Counted from the first letter of the stretch, positions 25,855 through 34,396 are shown. The stretch is 64,000 nt of DNA from Brochothrix campestris (GCF_046058945.1 NZ_CP175511.1:248001-312000); one strand, 5' to 3'. The notes: generated by a model from the sequence alone, not told the origin. Numbers and translations: made by a program.

Positions 25855-26781
25855 ATGAGTAAAACATTAGTTTTTGGGCATAAGAACCCTGATACAGATA
25901 CAATTACAGCAGCGATTAGTTACGCTGCCTTGAAAAATGCTGTAGGTGTTGAAGCAGAAGCAGTACGCCTAGGCGCGATTAATCCCGAAACACAATTCGC
26001 GTTAGATTATTTTAAAGTACCAGCACCACGCTTAGTGGAAACAGTCGCTAACGAAACGGATCGTGTAATTTTAGTGGATCACAACGAAGCACAACAAAGT
26101 GTATCTGACCGTGATCAAGTAACTGTAACAGAAGTGATTGATCATCATCGTATTGCTAACTTTGAAACAGCGGATCCATTCGTTTGTCGGATTGAACCGG
26201 TTGGTTGTACAGCGACAATCCTAGTAAAACTGTATAAAGAAAACGGTGTGACACCTTCAAAAGAAAACGCTGGTTTAATGTTATCGGCGATTATTTCAGA
26301 TACGTTATTATTCAAGTCGCCAACCTGTACACCAGCTGATATCGAAGCGGCGACTGAACTGGCAGCACTTGCCGGTGTTGACGCACAAGTATACGGCTTA
26401 GACTTATTAAAAGCAGGCGCTGACGTCAGCCAAAAAACGATTGCTGAGTTAATTACGTTAGATGCCAAAGAATTTGTGATGGGTACGAAAAAAGTTGAAA
26501 TCGCACAAGTGAATGTGGTTGATCCAGCGGATGTGCTTGTTCGTCAAACTGATATCGAAGCGGCAATCAACGCTAAAATGGCTGACAAAGGTTTAGACAT
26601 GTTCTTGTTTGCCATCACAAACATCTTAACGAACGATTCTGATGTTCTTGTATTAGGTACAGAGGCAGCCGTCGTTGAACGTGCCTACGATGTTACCTTA
26701 GTGAACAACCGTGCAACATTACCAGGTGTCGTGTCACGTAAGAAACAAATCGTGCCAATCTTAACACCATTATTTAACTAA
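25855..26781 (+). CDS. ppaC: Manganese-dependent inorganic pyrophosphatase (family II)
   Basis: A 308-residue DHH-family enzyme that hydrolyses pyrophosphate in the cytosol. Motifs: 'FGHKNPDTDTI' near the N-terminus, 'ILVDHNE', the signature 'VIDHHRIANF', and the C-terminal DHHA2 'SRKKQIVP'. Length and motif order are normal for Bacilli. AGAAGGAGCC precedes the ATG. Its stop codon is 7 bases before an intergenic repeat module. Confidence 0.96.
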   Translation: MSKTLVFGHKNPDTDTITAAISYAALKNAVGVEAEAVRLGAINPETQFALDYFKVPAPRLVETVANETDRVILVDHNEAQQSVSDRDQVTVTEVIDHHRIANFETADPFVCRIEPVGCTATILVKLYKENGVTPSKENAGLMLSAIISDTLLFKSPTCTPADIEAATELAALAGVDAQVYGLDLLKAGADVSQKTIAELITLDAKEFVMGTKKVEIAQVNVVDPADVLVRQTDIEAAINAKMADKGLDMFLFAITNILTNDSDVLVLGTEAAVVERAYDVTLVNNRATLPGVVSRKKQIVPILTPLFN

Positions 26782-26788
26782 ATGTGAA

Positions 26789-26863
26789 ATCATCTCGTAG
26801 AAAAAGTGACTGTAATAGCATTTAAAAGAAAATGAAGTTTATTTGGACTTTAGCTACAATCTG
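26789..26863 (-). repeat. Dispersed intergenic repeat, module A copy 2
   Basis: Inverse orientation to the copy at 22876-22950 and 65 of 75 bases identical. It fills the space between the ppaC stop codon and its terminator. Confidence 0.88.
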
Positions 26864-26898
26864 AATCCTTGATAGGACAACCTATCAAGGATTTTTAC
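26864..26898 (+). terminator. Terminator after ppaC
   Basis: AATCCTTGATAGG pairs with CCTATCAAGGATT around ACAA, followed by TTT. Confidence 0.88.
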
Positions 26899-26947
26899 TT
26901 GTTATTTGTCGACAATCAGCATATACTTAAACGTAATGCTTACGTTT
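26899..26947 (+). promoter_or_regulatory. Promoter of the zinc-type ABC genes with a Zur-like operator
   Basis: TTGTTA (26899-26904), 17 bases, TATACT (26922-26927). Directly after lies AAACGTAATGCTTACGTTT (26929-26947), perfect 8-base arms around TGC. It resembles the Zur box (CGTAATNATTACG core). Zinc-responsive repression is inferred. Confidence 0.7.
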
Positions 26948-26974
26948 TAGGACGTTTGACGAGGAGTGAGTACA

Positions 26975-27682
26975 GTGGATTATATACAAGTGAAAGATAT
27001 TATGTTTAAATACGACGATGAGCCGGTGTTATCCGATGTATCGTTTCATGTGAGTGAAGGTGAGTTTGTATCGTTAACCGGTGAAAACGGAGCGGCTAAA
27101 TCAACCTTATTAAAAATCGTGCTCGGATTACTACAGCCAGCCAACGGTGAAGTGACACGAACATTGCTCAATGCGAAAGGTGAAAAATTTCAAATTGGCT
27201 ATTTACCGCAGCAGGTTGCATCCTTCAATGCTGGTTTTCCGAGCACGGTCATTGAGCTCGTGCGTTCGGGACGTTTTCAACGCGGAAAATGGTTTAAACG
27301 CTTGTCAGCACTTGATCATGAGAAAGTCGAAGAAGCACTGCGTTCAGTTGACATGTGGAAGTATCGTGATACGCAAATTGGTGCCCTTTCTGGCGGACAA
27401 AAACAACGCATCTGTATGGCGCGCGTATTAGCGGCCGAGCCAGACTTATTTGTACTGGATGAGCCAACAACCGGGATGGATAAAGCGAACCGTAAAAACT
27501 TTTATAAACTGATGCGTCATTATGCTGATTCGCACAACCGTGCGATTTTGATGGTGACCCATGATGATGACGATCTCACGAGATATGTTGATCGTGAATT
27601 ACGCTTAACACGAAAGGAAGATACCGAGTGGAGATGTTTTTGCATGAATTCATGCAGCGCGCATTCATCGCAGGCACATTAA
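26975..27682 (+). CDS. znuC: Metal ABC transporter ATP-binding protein (ZnuC/AdcC type)
   Basis: A 235-residue ABC ATPase with Walker A 'GENGAAKSTLL', signature 'LSGGQKQR', and Walker B 'LFVLDEPTTG'. The AA in the Walker A loop is seen in other zinc/manganese transporters. GTG 26975 is chosen because GAGGAG (26961-26966) would overlap the upstream in-frame GTG. The last 55 bases overlap the permease gene, and the final residues ('CFCMNSCSAHSSQAH') look unlike the family, so a late frameshift that extended the tail is possible. Substrate zinc is inferred from the operator and permease type. Confidence 0.88.
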   Translation: MDYIQVKDIMFKYDDEPVLSDVSFHVSEGEFVSLTGENGAAKSTLLKIVLGLLQPANGEVTRTLLNAKGEKFQIGYLPQQVASFNAGFPSTVIELVRSGRFQRGKWFKRLSALDHEKVEEALRSVDMWKYRDTQIGALSGGQKQRICMARVLAAEPDLFVLDEPTTGMDKANRKNFYKLMRHYADSHNRAILMVTHDDDDLTRYVDRELRLTRKEDTEWRCFCMNSCSAHSSQAH

Positions 27683-28455
27683 TTGCGATTCTTGCCCCGT
27701 TGTTTGGTTTGTTTGTTATTTTAAGACGGCAGTCACTAATTGCCGATACACTAGCCCATATTTCATTAGCAGGTGTGGCAGTAGGTTTCACTATCGGAGT
27801 TAATCCAACCTATACAACCATTATTGTCGTGGTCATTGGTGGTTTAATTATCGAAGTGATGCGAAGCTTTTTTAAGACGTATTCCGAGTTATCGATTGCG
27901 ATTTTAATGTCAGGTGGATTAGCGCTAGCGCTCGTTTTAACGAGTGTGAATGGTGGGAATTCAACCGCGAGTATTTCACAGTTTTTATTCGGTTCGATTG
28001 TAACAATTAATAACGAGAGTGTTTATTTACTATTAGGTTTAGCAATTATCGCAGTGACACTTTACTTGTTATTCCGTCGCCATATGTATGTGTTGACCTT
28101 TGATGAAGATACGGCCTATACGAGTGGCTTAAATACGCGTTTAATCTCAATGGTATTCAGTGTCTTAACGGGTTTAGCCGTTGCGATTATGATGCCAATT
28201 GTTGGTGCCTTACTTGTGTCATCTTTGATGATTTTACCATCAGCGATAGCGATTAAATGGGTTAAGAGTTTTGACGTTGCAATTATTTTAAGTGTTGTGA
28301 TGGGGTTGATTGGAGTCTACAGCGGATTAACGATGTCGTATGAAGTCGGGACACCACCGGGTGCCTCAATTACCCTCGTTTTAATTGGCATGTTTATTGT
28401 ATCAGTCGTTGCCCGTACCGTTTGGTTACGTTTAAAGGGTAGAAAATATAAGTAA
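27628..28455 (+). CDS. znuB: Metal ABC transporter permease (ZnuB/AdcB type)
   Basis: A 275-residue permease of the ABC-3 family with about eight membrane helices. Typical segments are 'GLFVILRRQSLIADTLAHIS' and 'VGALLVSSLMILPSAIA'. The GTG at 27628 has AGGAAG 8 bases before it; an ATG at 27634 is the alternative. It overlaps the ATPase gene, so the pair is translationally linked. No substrate-binding lipoprotein gene is adjacent; it must be encoded elsewhere. Confidence 0.9.
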   Translation: MEMFLHEFMQRAFIAGTLIAILAPLFGLFVILRRQSLIADTLAHISLAGVAVGFTIGVNPTYTTIIVVVIGGLIIEVMRSFFKTYSELSIAILMSGGLALALVLTSVNGGNSTASISQFLFGSIVTINNESVYLLLGLAIIAVTLYLLFRRHMYVLTFDEDTAYTSGLNTRLISMVFSVLTGLAVAIMMPIVGALLVSSLMILPSAIAIKWVKSFDVAIILSVVMGLIGVYSGLTMSYEVGTPPGASITLVLIGMFIVSVVARTVWLRLKGRKYK

Positions 28456-28469
28456 GAAGAGGAGACACT

Positions 28470-29726
28470 ATGACAAATGTTATCTTAGTAGGGGTTGAAT
28501 TACCGCGTGTGAATGATTTTGCTGAATCAATGGTTGAGTTAGAAGGCTTAGCAGAAGCGGCTGGTTTAACTGTCGGTCATGTCTTAACACAAAAACGCGA
28601 ACGCGTGCATGCCGGTACGTATATTGGTAAAGGGAAGTTAGCTGAACTGGAAGGTTACTTAGCAGCAGCCCAGAGCGAAACGCTCGTGTTTAACGATGAG
28701 TTAACGCCGAGCCAAATTAAAAACTTAGAAGCGGCACTTGAGGTTGAAATCATTGACCGTACGATGCTGATTTTAGCAATTTTTGCTGATCGTGCTCAAA
28801 CACGTGAGGCGAAGCTACAGGTTGAAGTCGCACGGTTACAATACTTAATGCCACGCCTAGCGGGTATGGGTATTTCAATGAGCCGTCAAGGTGGTGGCTC
28901 ATCGGGTTTAGCGAACAGAGGTGCGGGTGAAACCAAACTTGAGCTCGATCGTCGAACAATCAGTGATAAAATCAATCAGTATCAGCGTGAATTAAAAATC
29001 GTTGCGAATGAACGGGACAATCAACGACGATCACGTCAGAAAAAAGGCTTGCGTGTGGCAGCACTTGTTGGGTATACGAATGCAGGGAAATCAAGTATTT
29101 TAAATACACTTGTCAGTGCTTACCATCCGCAAACAGACGAAAAACACGTGCTTGAAAAAGACATGTTGTTTGCAACGCTCGAAACATCAGTGCGTCGGAT
29201 TCATCCGAAATATCATCAACCATTCTTATTAACAGATACGGTTGGTTTTGTTGATAAGTTACCGACACAACTAGTGAAGGCATTCCGTTCGACCTTAGAG
29301 GAAGTAATTCAAGCGGATGTACTCATTCATGTGATTGATGCGGCTAGTCCTGATGCTGATAAGCGCCAACGCGTTACCGAAGAAACGCTTAAAGCCATTG
29401 GTGTAGAAGATAAACCAATGATTCACGTGTGGAATAAGGCCGATTTAGTACCGGAAGTATCACAAATTATGCCGCCGAACCATGTATGGGTTTCAACACG
29501 TACCGGCTTAGGGTTACCAGCCTTAATGGCAGCCATCGAAGCCGAGCTCTTTGCGGATGAAGAAGAGCATAGCTGGCTTATTCCGTATGACCGTGGTGAT
29601 GTTGTTGCACAAATGAACGAAGAAGCACGGATAATTAAGCTGGAGTATGTTGAAGATGGCACGCAAATTACCGCGATTACGCCACAGCATTTTATACGTA
29701 CACACGGCGAATTTATTACGGAATAA
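28470..29726 (+). CDS. hflX: GTPase HflX (ribosome-associated)
   Basis: A 418-residue GTPase that binds and splits stalled or heat-damaged ribosomes. The N-terminal HflX domain contains 'GTYIGKGKLAEL'; the linker has 'RLAGMGISMSRQGGG'; the G domain has G1 'GYTNAGKSSI', G3 'DTVGFVDKLP' and G4 'NKADLV'. All are in normal order and length. GAGGAGAC precedes the ATG. The gene stands alone, 14 bases after the zinc permease. Confidence 0.95.
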   Translation: MTNVILVGVELPRVNDFAESMVELEGLAEAAGLTVGHVLTQKRERVHAGTYIGKGKLAELEGYLAAAQSETLVFNDELTPSQIKNLEAALEVEIIDRTMLILAIFADRAQTREAKLQVEVARLQYLMPRLAGMGISMSRQGGGSSGLANRGAGETKLELDRRTISDKINQYQRELKIVANERDNQRRSRQKKGLRVAALVGYTNAGKSSILNTLVSAYHPQTDEKHVLEKDMLFATLETSVRRIHPKYHQPFLLTDTVGFVDKLPTQLVKAFRSTLEEVIQADVLIHVIDAASPDADKRQRVTEETLKAIGVEDKPMIHVWNKADLVPEVSQIMPPNHVWVSTRTGLGLPALMAAIEAELFADEEEHSWLIPYDRGDVVAQMNEEARIIKLEYVEDGTQITAITPQHFIRTHGEFITE

Positions 29727-29733
29727 AAATGAA

Positions 29734-29805
29734 GGCAACTATTTCCCGTTACTGCCATTTATCTTCCAAGCTGTTTGCTTCTAAGCGGTTGATGTCACTT
29801 TCGTT
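29734..29805 (+). repeat. Hairpin-headed repeat (module C) related to the 6-kb block
   Basis: GGCAAC-TATTTCCC-GTT(ACT)GCC: the core AACTATTTCCCGTT is the exact reverse complement of AACGGGAAATAGTT at 6032-6045. It is followed by TTTATCTTCCAA and TGTCACTTTCGTT, which also follow the 6-kb hairpins (as TGTCACTTTTGTT) in the same orientation. It runs straight into module B. Confidence 0.7.
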
Positions 29806-29895
29806 GTAGGAAACACAAGCCTTTGAGGAGAGTGTACAGATGGTACCGACTCCGAGAAGGTGAGGCATTGACGACCTAGAACAGCGTTGATCTTC
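29806..29895 (+). repeat. Dispersed intergenic repeat, module B copy 2
   Basis: About 92 percent identical by eye to 22976-23066 over 90 bases. It ends 7 bases before a terminator hairpin, as copy 1 does. Confidence 0.88.
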
Positions 29896-29901
29896 AGTTT
29901 G

Positions 29902-29930
29902 GAGCGGAGGCAGTTGCCTCCGCTTTTTTG
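29902..29930 (+). terminator. Terminator after hflX and its repeats
   Basis: AGCGGAGGC pairs with GCCTCCGCT around AGTT, followed by T6. Confidence 0.9.
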
Positions 29931-30002
29931 TGGCGTTAATCTATTCAAATAGAACGTAAACGTGTAAAATGAGAAGAAATAACAGATAGGGGCGTGTGAA
30001 CG

Positions 30003-30749
30003 ATGGGCGAGCAGTTAATGTTAGGTCAGGTCAGTATAAAGGAAGGAACACCGCGGCGTTGTGTTTCTTTAAGTGGGGCAACGACGGCAGCTATTGCCGC
30101 TGAATTAAAGCTGTTTAAGCAGAAAAAAGCCTTTGTTGATGTTCTAGAATGGCGGGTTGATTGTTTTGTTGAATGGTCAAATGAGCCGTTACGCCAAGAG
30201 GTTCTTACTATCATTAAAGCAGCAATCGGGACAACACCGCTTATTTTCACGTGTCGAACGCGTGCTGAAGGTGGTCAAGCAACGCTTTCGACGGTTACTT
30301 ATGAGGAACTCTTGCAGTGGGCGAGTGCCACTGGTAGTTTTGCAGCAATCGATATTGAGTTAGCTCTTCTGCCACAACTAGCACCGGGGCTATGCTCCCG
30401 AATTCGCCAACAAGGGACGAAAGTGATTGTCTCTCATCATAATTTTGAACGGACACCACCGGTTCAAACAATGGTTAACCTGTTAGAAGCAGGAGCTGAT
30501 GCAGAGGCTGATATTACTAAATTAGCAGTGATGCCCCATTCAAAATTAGACGTGCTACGTTTGATTGAAGCGAGTCAACGTTATGCGTGCCAACGCGTGC
30601 CTGTGATTACAATCTCAATGGGCGCGTTAGGACAAGTCAGTCGTTTAATTGGTTCGTTTAGTGGCTCAGTGATGACCTTTGGTGCCTTGGAAGCAACAAG
30701 CGCACCAGGACAGTTAGAAATCGAACAACTGGCACGCCAAATGTACTGA
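30003..30749 (+). CDS. aroD: 3-dehydroquinate dehydratase, type I
   Basis: A 248-residue class I enzyme of the shikimate pathway that dehydrates 3-dehydroquinate. The Schiff-base lysine K173 lies in 'ADITKLAVMP' and the catalytic histidine pair H145/H146 in 'VIVSHHNFERTPP'. The N-terminal barrel strand 'VDVLEWRVDCF' is typical. No other aro genes are near, so it is an isolated member. The acetyltransferase gene follows 13 bases later, possibly in one transcript. Confidence 0.94.
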   Translation: MGEQLMLGQVSIKEGTPRRCVSLSGATTAAIAAELKLFKQKKAFVDVLEWRVDCFVEWSNEPLRQEVLTIIKAAIGTTPLIFTCRTRAEGGQATLSTVTYEELLQWASATGSFAAIDIELALLPQLAPGLCSRIRQQGTKVIVSHHNFERTPPVQTMVNLLEAGADAEADITKLAVMPHSKLDVLRLIEASQRYACQRVPVITISMGALGQVSRLIGSFSGSVMTFGALEATSAPGQLEIEQLARQMY

Positions 30750-30762
30750 GGGGGAGAGACAG

Positions 30763-31248
30763 ATGATTCGAATCGCTCAAGCGAAAGATGCAGCAGCAAT
30801 AACGGCCATTTATAACGAGGCAATCTTAAAGACGACAGCGATTTACAAAAATGATCCTGTGACAGTGGCTGACCGGAGAGCCTGGATAGCGCGACAAGCA
30901 CAGGAAGGCTGGCCCCTGTTTGTGTATGAAATCGATGAAACAGTTGTCGGTTATGCAACCTATGGCTCCTTTCGGGCGTATCCGGGCTATCGACAAACGA
31001 TTGAACATTCCATCTATGTGAATCCGACCTCTGCGGGGAGAGGGATTGCGACTGCTTTAATGCAACACTTAATAGCAATCGCTAAACAAGAAGGCTATCA
31101 TGTGATGCTTGCAGGGATTGATAGTGAGAATAGTGCAAGTATTCACCTCCATAAGAAGCTTGGTTTTACGTTTAGTGGCCGTATGAAAGAAGTCGGTTTT
31201 AAGTTTGACCGTTGGCTCGATGTTGATTTCTATCAAATGGTTCTTTAA
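30763..31248 (+). CDS. GNAT acetyltransferase, phosphinothricin/PAT-like
   Basis: A 161-residue GNAT-fold enzyme. The acetyl-CoA loop is in 'GRGIATALMQHL', the central strand 'EHSIYVNP' and the C-terminal 'SIHLHKKLGFTFSGRMKEVG' are typical of the phosphinothricin or methionine-sulfone acetyltransferase branch. The natural substrate cannot be told from sequence; detoxification of amino-acid analogues is one known role. GGGGGAGAG precedes the ATG. Confidence 0.88.
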   Translation: MIRIAQAKDAAAITAIYNEAILKTTAIYKNDPVTVADRRAWIARQAQEGWPLFVYEIDETVVGYATYGSFRAYPGYRQTIEHSIYVNPTSAGRGIATALMQHLIAIAKQEGYHVMLAGIDSENSASIHLHKKLGFTFSGRMKEVGFKFDRWLDVDFYQMVL

Positions 31249-31301
31249 AAAAAGCTCATGTGCTATCGCTAATCAACGATAGAGCATGAGCTTTTTTGGA
31301 T
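31247..31301. terminator. Bidirectional terminator
   Basis: AAAAAAGCTCATG and CATGAGCTTTTTT pair, with a second inner stem CTATCG/CGATAG. It lies between the convergent acetyltransferase genes. Confidence 0.9.
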
Positions 31302-31306
31302 AGTAT

Positions 31307-32527
31307 TTAAAAATAATCAGAAAAATAGGGAACATCTGCGGGAATAATACTTTCAAGCAATTGTACTTCAGCAGACGTTGCATTCAAGCGACCGATTTTC
31401 TTTAAATACGTCGGTCGTTTGTAGCCTAAAAACATCGTTGTCAACGTTTGGATTGTGACGGTCGTTGTCGGTTGTTTGGTGCTAACATATACAGTGACTG
31501 TACCGTTAAGCAAACTTAATTCATACGTTTGGCGATTCCACTCGGCCAGTGGGTCTTCTACTGCAAAGCACCAAGAGCCATTCACTTTTGACAACGTTTT
31601 AAATGGAAACTGCTGCAAGAACGGTAATAAATCGACAATTCGTCCCATGTAATAAGGTGTGATTGTCTCTTTAATCTCACTATCATCGAGCAAGAAGGCG
31701 AGTGCTTCATCGGTATAGGTTGAACCTTGTACCTCATTGACCATCGAAAAATGGGCTGAAATAAAGTTCCAAAGACCACTGCGGGCTTCTTCGTTTAAAA
31801 AGACCATTTCTTTCAAATAAAAGACCTCATCTGCCAAGCGATAAAACAAGAAACCAGTAGGTGTTCCCGTCGTATCGCGATAAACTGCGGCCATCATTTC
31901 ATCTGACTCCCAGCGCCAGTATTCATCCCATGCAAGTTGGGTGCGAATCATGCTGCCGTGTTGTTGAGCGGCGAAATTATCGTAAATTGTAAAAATAAGG
32001 GGGTCATCACAGTCAGTGCGTTCAACCATGCCTAACACATCTTTTGTTTTTGGTAACTGTGTATCTTTGACCTTAAAGGTCATTTTATCACTAATGATTT
32101 CCCAGCCTTTACGACGGTAGAAGGGAATCGAATACGGATAGAGATACGAGATGAATTGTTTATTTTCACGCATTTTTTGTAGTGCACTAATCATTAAATC
32201 ATGCATTAAGCCCATTCGAGCATACTCAGGATAAGTTCCCACACCGGTAATGCCACCCATGGCATACTGCTGCCCAAAAATGTTGACGGTGAACGGATAA
32301 ATCGCAATTTGTGAGATGAGCTTCGTTTGATCATACCAGCCAATAACATCAGCTTGTTCAAGCACAGGGAGCTTCGCCTGCCGAATTTCTTCTTCTTCCC
32401 ACCCAAAAGTGTGTAAATCGTCCGTTGTAACTTGGAATACATAACGTAATAATTCATTGAATTGTGTCACGTCCGTTTTTTCGACGAGCTTTAATTCAAA
32501 GTTGTGCTGTAGAGCTTTCGGCTCCAT
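31307..32527 (-). CDS. Eis-like GNAT acetyltransferase with C-terminal sterol-carrier-like domain
   Basis: A 406-residue protein of the Eis/YpfM type: a first GNAT domain with the acetyl-CoA segment 'ITGVGTYPEYARMGLMHDL', a second degenerate GNAT-like part, and a C-terminal SCP2-like region. Related proteins acetylate aminoglycosides or other amines, but the substrate here is unknown. ATG 32527 is chosen because the ribosome site TTGGAGG overlaps the longer TTG start at 32542. Confidence 0.85.
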   Translation of the reverse strand: MEPKALQHNFELKLVEKTDVTQFNELLRYVFQVTTDDLHTFGWEEEEIRQAKLPVLEQADVIGWYDQTKLISQIAIYPFTVNIFGQQYAMGGITGVGTYPEYARMGLMHDLMISALQKMRENKQFISYLYPYSIPFYRRKGWEIISDKMTFKVKDTQLPKTKDVLGMVERTDCDDPLIFTIYDNFAAQQHGSMIRTQLAWDEYWRWESDEMMAAVYRDTTGTPTGFLFYRLADEVFYLKEMVFLNEEARSGLWNFISAHFSMVNEVQGSTYTDEALAFLLDDSEIKETITPYYMGRIVDLLPFLQQFPFKTLSKVNGSWCFAVEDPLAEWNRQTYELSLLNGTVTVYVSTKQPTTTVTIQTLTTMFLGYKRPTYLKKIGRLNATSAEVQLLESIIPADVPYFSDYF

Positions 32528-32685
32528 AATTTCGACCTCCAAATGTTTTATGAAAAGTAATTATGAATATAATATACCATAGTTGCTTGCTTTTAAAAAA
32601 GTGAAGGACTATAAAAGTCATGAATAAAGGGAGGGCTAAAGTGATAAAAGAAAAAAGCACTAGGTAATTACATTAAAAATGTAGT

Positions 32686-32700
32686 AATTTTCTGAAAAAT
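32686..32700 (+). promoter_or_regulatory. CodY-box-like site before the amino-acid permease
   Basis: AATTTTCTGAAAAAT matches the CodY consensus AATTTTCWGAAAATT at 14 of 15 positions. It lies 55 bases before the start codon. CodY repression in amino-acid-rich conditions is the likely meaning. Confidence 0.7.
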
Positions 32701-32754
32701 GTATTAGACTTAATAAAAACTCAATGATGTAATCAATTAGGAGGAAATTAAGAC

Positions 32755-34101
32755 ATGGCAAGTGAAACAAAGCAAACAGAATTAAAACAAGGCCTAACGG
32801 GTAGACATGTCCAATTTATCGCCTTAGCGGGTATGATTGGTACGGGTATTTTTAAAGGTAGTGCTGAAACATTGCAACAAGCTGGCCCATCCGTTGTTTT
32901 TGCCTATTTAGCAGGGGGCTTATTACTTCTAATTGTAATGACGGCTTTAGCCGAAATGGCTTTAACACATCCCAAACATAACGTGCAAATGTTAATACAT
33001 AAGGCAATGGGATCACGCTCGGCATTTGTAACCGGTTGGTTGTATTGGATTAATTGGGTTGTTGTAACAACCGTTGAAATTGTAGCAGCGGGCTCATTTT
33101 TACAATATTGGTTCGACCTGCCATTATGGATTTTATCGCTCATTTGTGGCGTGTTAATTATTGCGATTAACTTATCACAGGTAAAAAATTATGGTGAACT
33201 TGAATTTTGGTTTGCGGGCATTAAAATTACGACTCTGACATTATTTATTATTTTAGGCGCCTGTCTAATTTTCGGAATTATCCCGAGTTCAGCAGCCAAC
33301 CCGGTCGAAAACTTAACGAGTAATGGTGGTTTTATGCCGTTTGGTTTAGGTGGGATTGCCTCAGCTTTCTTAGTGGTTGTATTCTCATACGGTGGAGCAG
33401 AATTAGTTGGTGTAGCTGTCACGGAGACGAAGGATGTTGAAAAAATCTTGCCACGCGTTATCCGAGGAACAGTTTTTCGTGTCATCACCTTTTACATTTT
33501 TCCAATTATTGTAATTTGTGCATTAATTCCTTGGAGCTCAGTAACAGGTGAGGTAAGCCCATTTGTACAAGTATTCGACATGTTAAATATTCCCGCAGCA
33601 GCAGACATTATGAACTTTGTTTTGTTAACAGCTGTTTTATCGGCAGCAAACTCAGGAATCTATGCCACAAGCCGTACCTTGCATGCAATGTCGTTAAGTG
33701 GTGAAGCACCACGTAAGTTTGGGGAATTATCGAAGAATGGTGTGCCCCGTCGTGCCATCCTCATCACAGCCGTCTTTATTTTCTTAGGCGTTTTAATCGC
33801 CTTTTTAACAGAGAGTCGTGCCTTGAACTTATTGATGCAAATTCCGGGATTCACGATTATGATTGTTTGGTTAGCTATCTGTGTCTCGCAAATCATTTTA
33901 CGCAAACGTAGCAATTTAACGCCAAGTTTCAAAGTATGGTTATTCCCATATACAACCATCTTTGCGATTGTGTGTTTCAGTGTTATCTTCATTTCATCAG
34001 TCTTTAATAAGGCAAATATCGTCGGTTCAACAGTCTGTGTCACGATTATGGTTGTACTAATAATTGCCGCTCAAATTCATGATAAATACAAACAAAAATA
34101 A
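32755..34101 (+). CDS. Amino acid permease (APC superfamily)
   Basis: A 448-residue permease with 12 predicted helices. The first helix has the substrate-binding break 'ALAGMIGTGIFKGSAET', and helix 6-8 features ('VFSYGGAELVGVAVTETKD') match the amino-acid transporter branch. Substrate not predictable. TAGGAGGAAA precedes the ATG. A CodY-like box lies upstream, and a 46-residue membrane-protein gene follows after 35 bases. Confidence 0.92.
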   Translation: MASETKQTELKQGLTGRHVQFIALAGMIGTGIFKGSAETLQQAGPSVVFAYLAGGLLLLIVMTALAEMALTHPKHNVQMLIHKAMGSRSAFVTGWLYWINWVVVTTVEIVAAGSFLQYWFDLPLWILSLICGVLIIAINLSQVKNYGELEFWFAGIKITTLTLFIILGACLIFGIIPSSAANPVENLTSNGGFMPFGLGGIASAFLVVVFSYGGAELVGVAVTETKDVEKILPRVIRGTVFRVITFYIFPIIVICALIPWSSVTGEVSPFVQVFDMLNIPAAADIMNFVLLTAVLSAANSGIYATSRTLHAMSLSGEAPRKFGELSKNGVPRRAILITAVFIFLGVLIAFLTESRALNLLMQIPGFTIMIVWLAICVSQIILRKRSNLTPSFKVWLFPYTTIFAIVCFSVIFISSVFNKANIVGSTVCVTIMVVLIIAAQIHDKYKQK

Positions 34102-34136
34102 ACGATTAGCAAGCGTGAAATAAAGGAGGAAGAACA

Positions 34137-34277
34137 ATGACCTTACTCGTACAAGTGGCGATGATCTTTATGCTCGCCTTAGCTGTTATTCAGCTGTTTA
34201 AACGCAATGTCGATTGGGCAGTAATGTGGTTCCTTATCGGTGCAGGCTTTTTCGTACTCTGGAAATTTTATGCGTAA
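34137..34277 (+). CDS. 46-residue membrane protein downstream of the permease
   Basis: ATG at 34137 preceded by a consensus AAAGGAGG at good spacing, stop TAA at 34275-34277. The protein has two hydrophobic helices (about residues 3-20 and 25-43) joined by 'KRNVDWA', and ends 'WKFYA'. It sits between the permease and the terminator in the same transcript, so it could be a small partner or modulator of the permease. No family recognised. Confidence 0.7.
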   Translation: MTLLVQVAMIFMLALAVIQLFKRNVDWAVMWFLIGAGFFVLWKFYA

Positions 34278-34284
34278 CCATATA

Positions 34285-34333
34285 AAAAGAGGGTTGCTCG
34301 GGCCAAATTGGCTGTGAGCAATCCTCTTTTTTA
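34285..34333 (+). terminator. Terminator after the permease operon
   Basis: AAAGAGG.TTGCTC pairs with GAGCAA.CCTCTTT, then T run. It starts 8 bases after the small gene's stop codon. Confidence 0.85.
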
Positions 34334-34396
34334 CTAGCACCTTTCGCCAGTCGCCTGCCTCCAAGCTGTACGACTTTAACGGCCTGTCGTGTGCTT

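Noticed and set aside
32641..32667. Eight-codon leader peptide (GTG start) before the permease
   Set aside because: A purine-rich site precedes it, but the peptide is not enriched in a regulatory amino acid and no attenuator follows.
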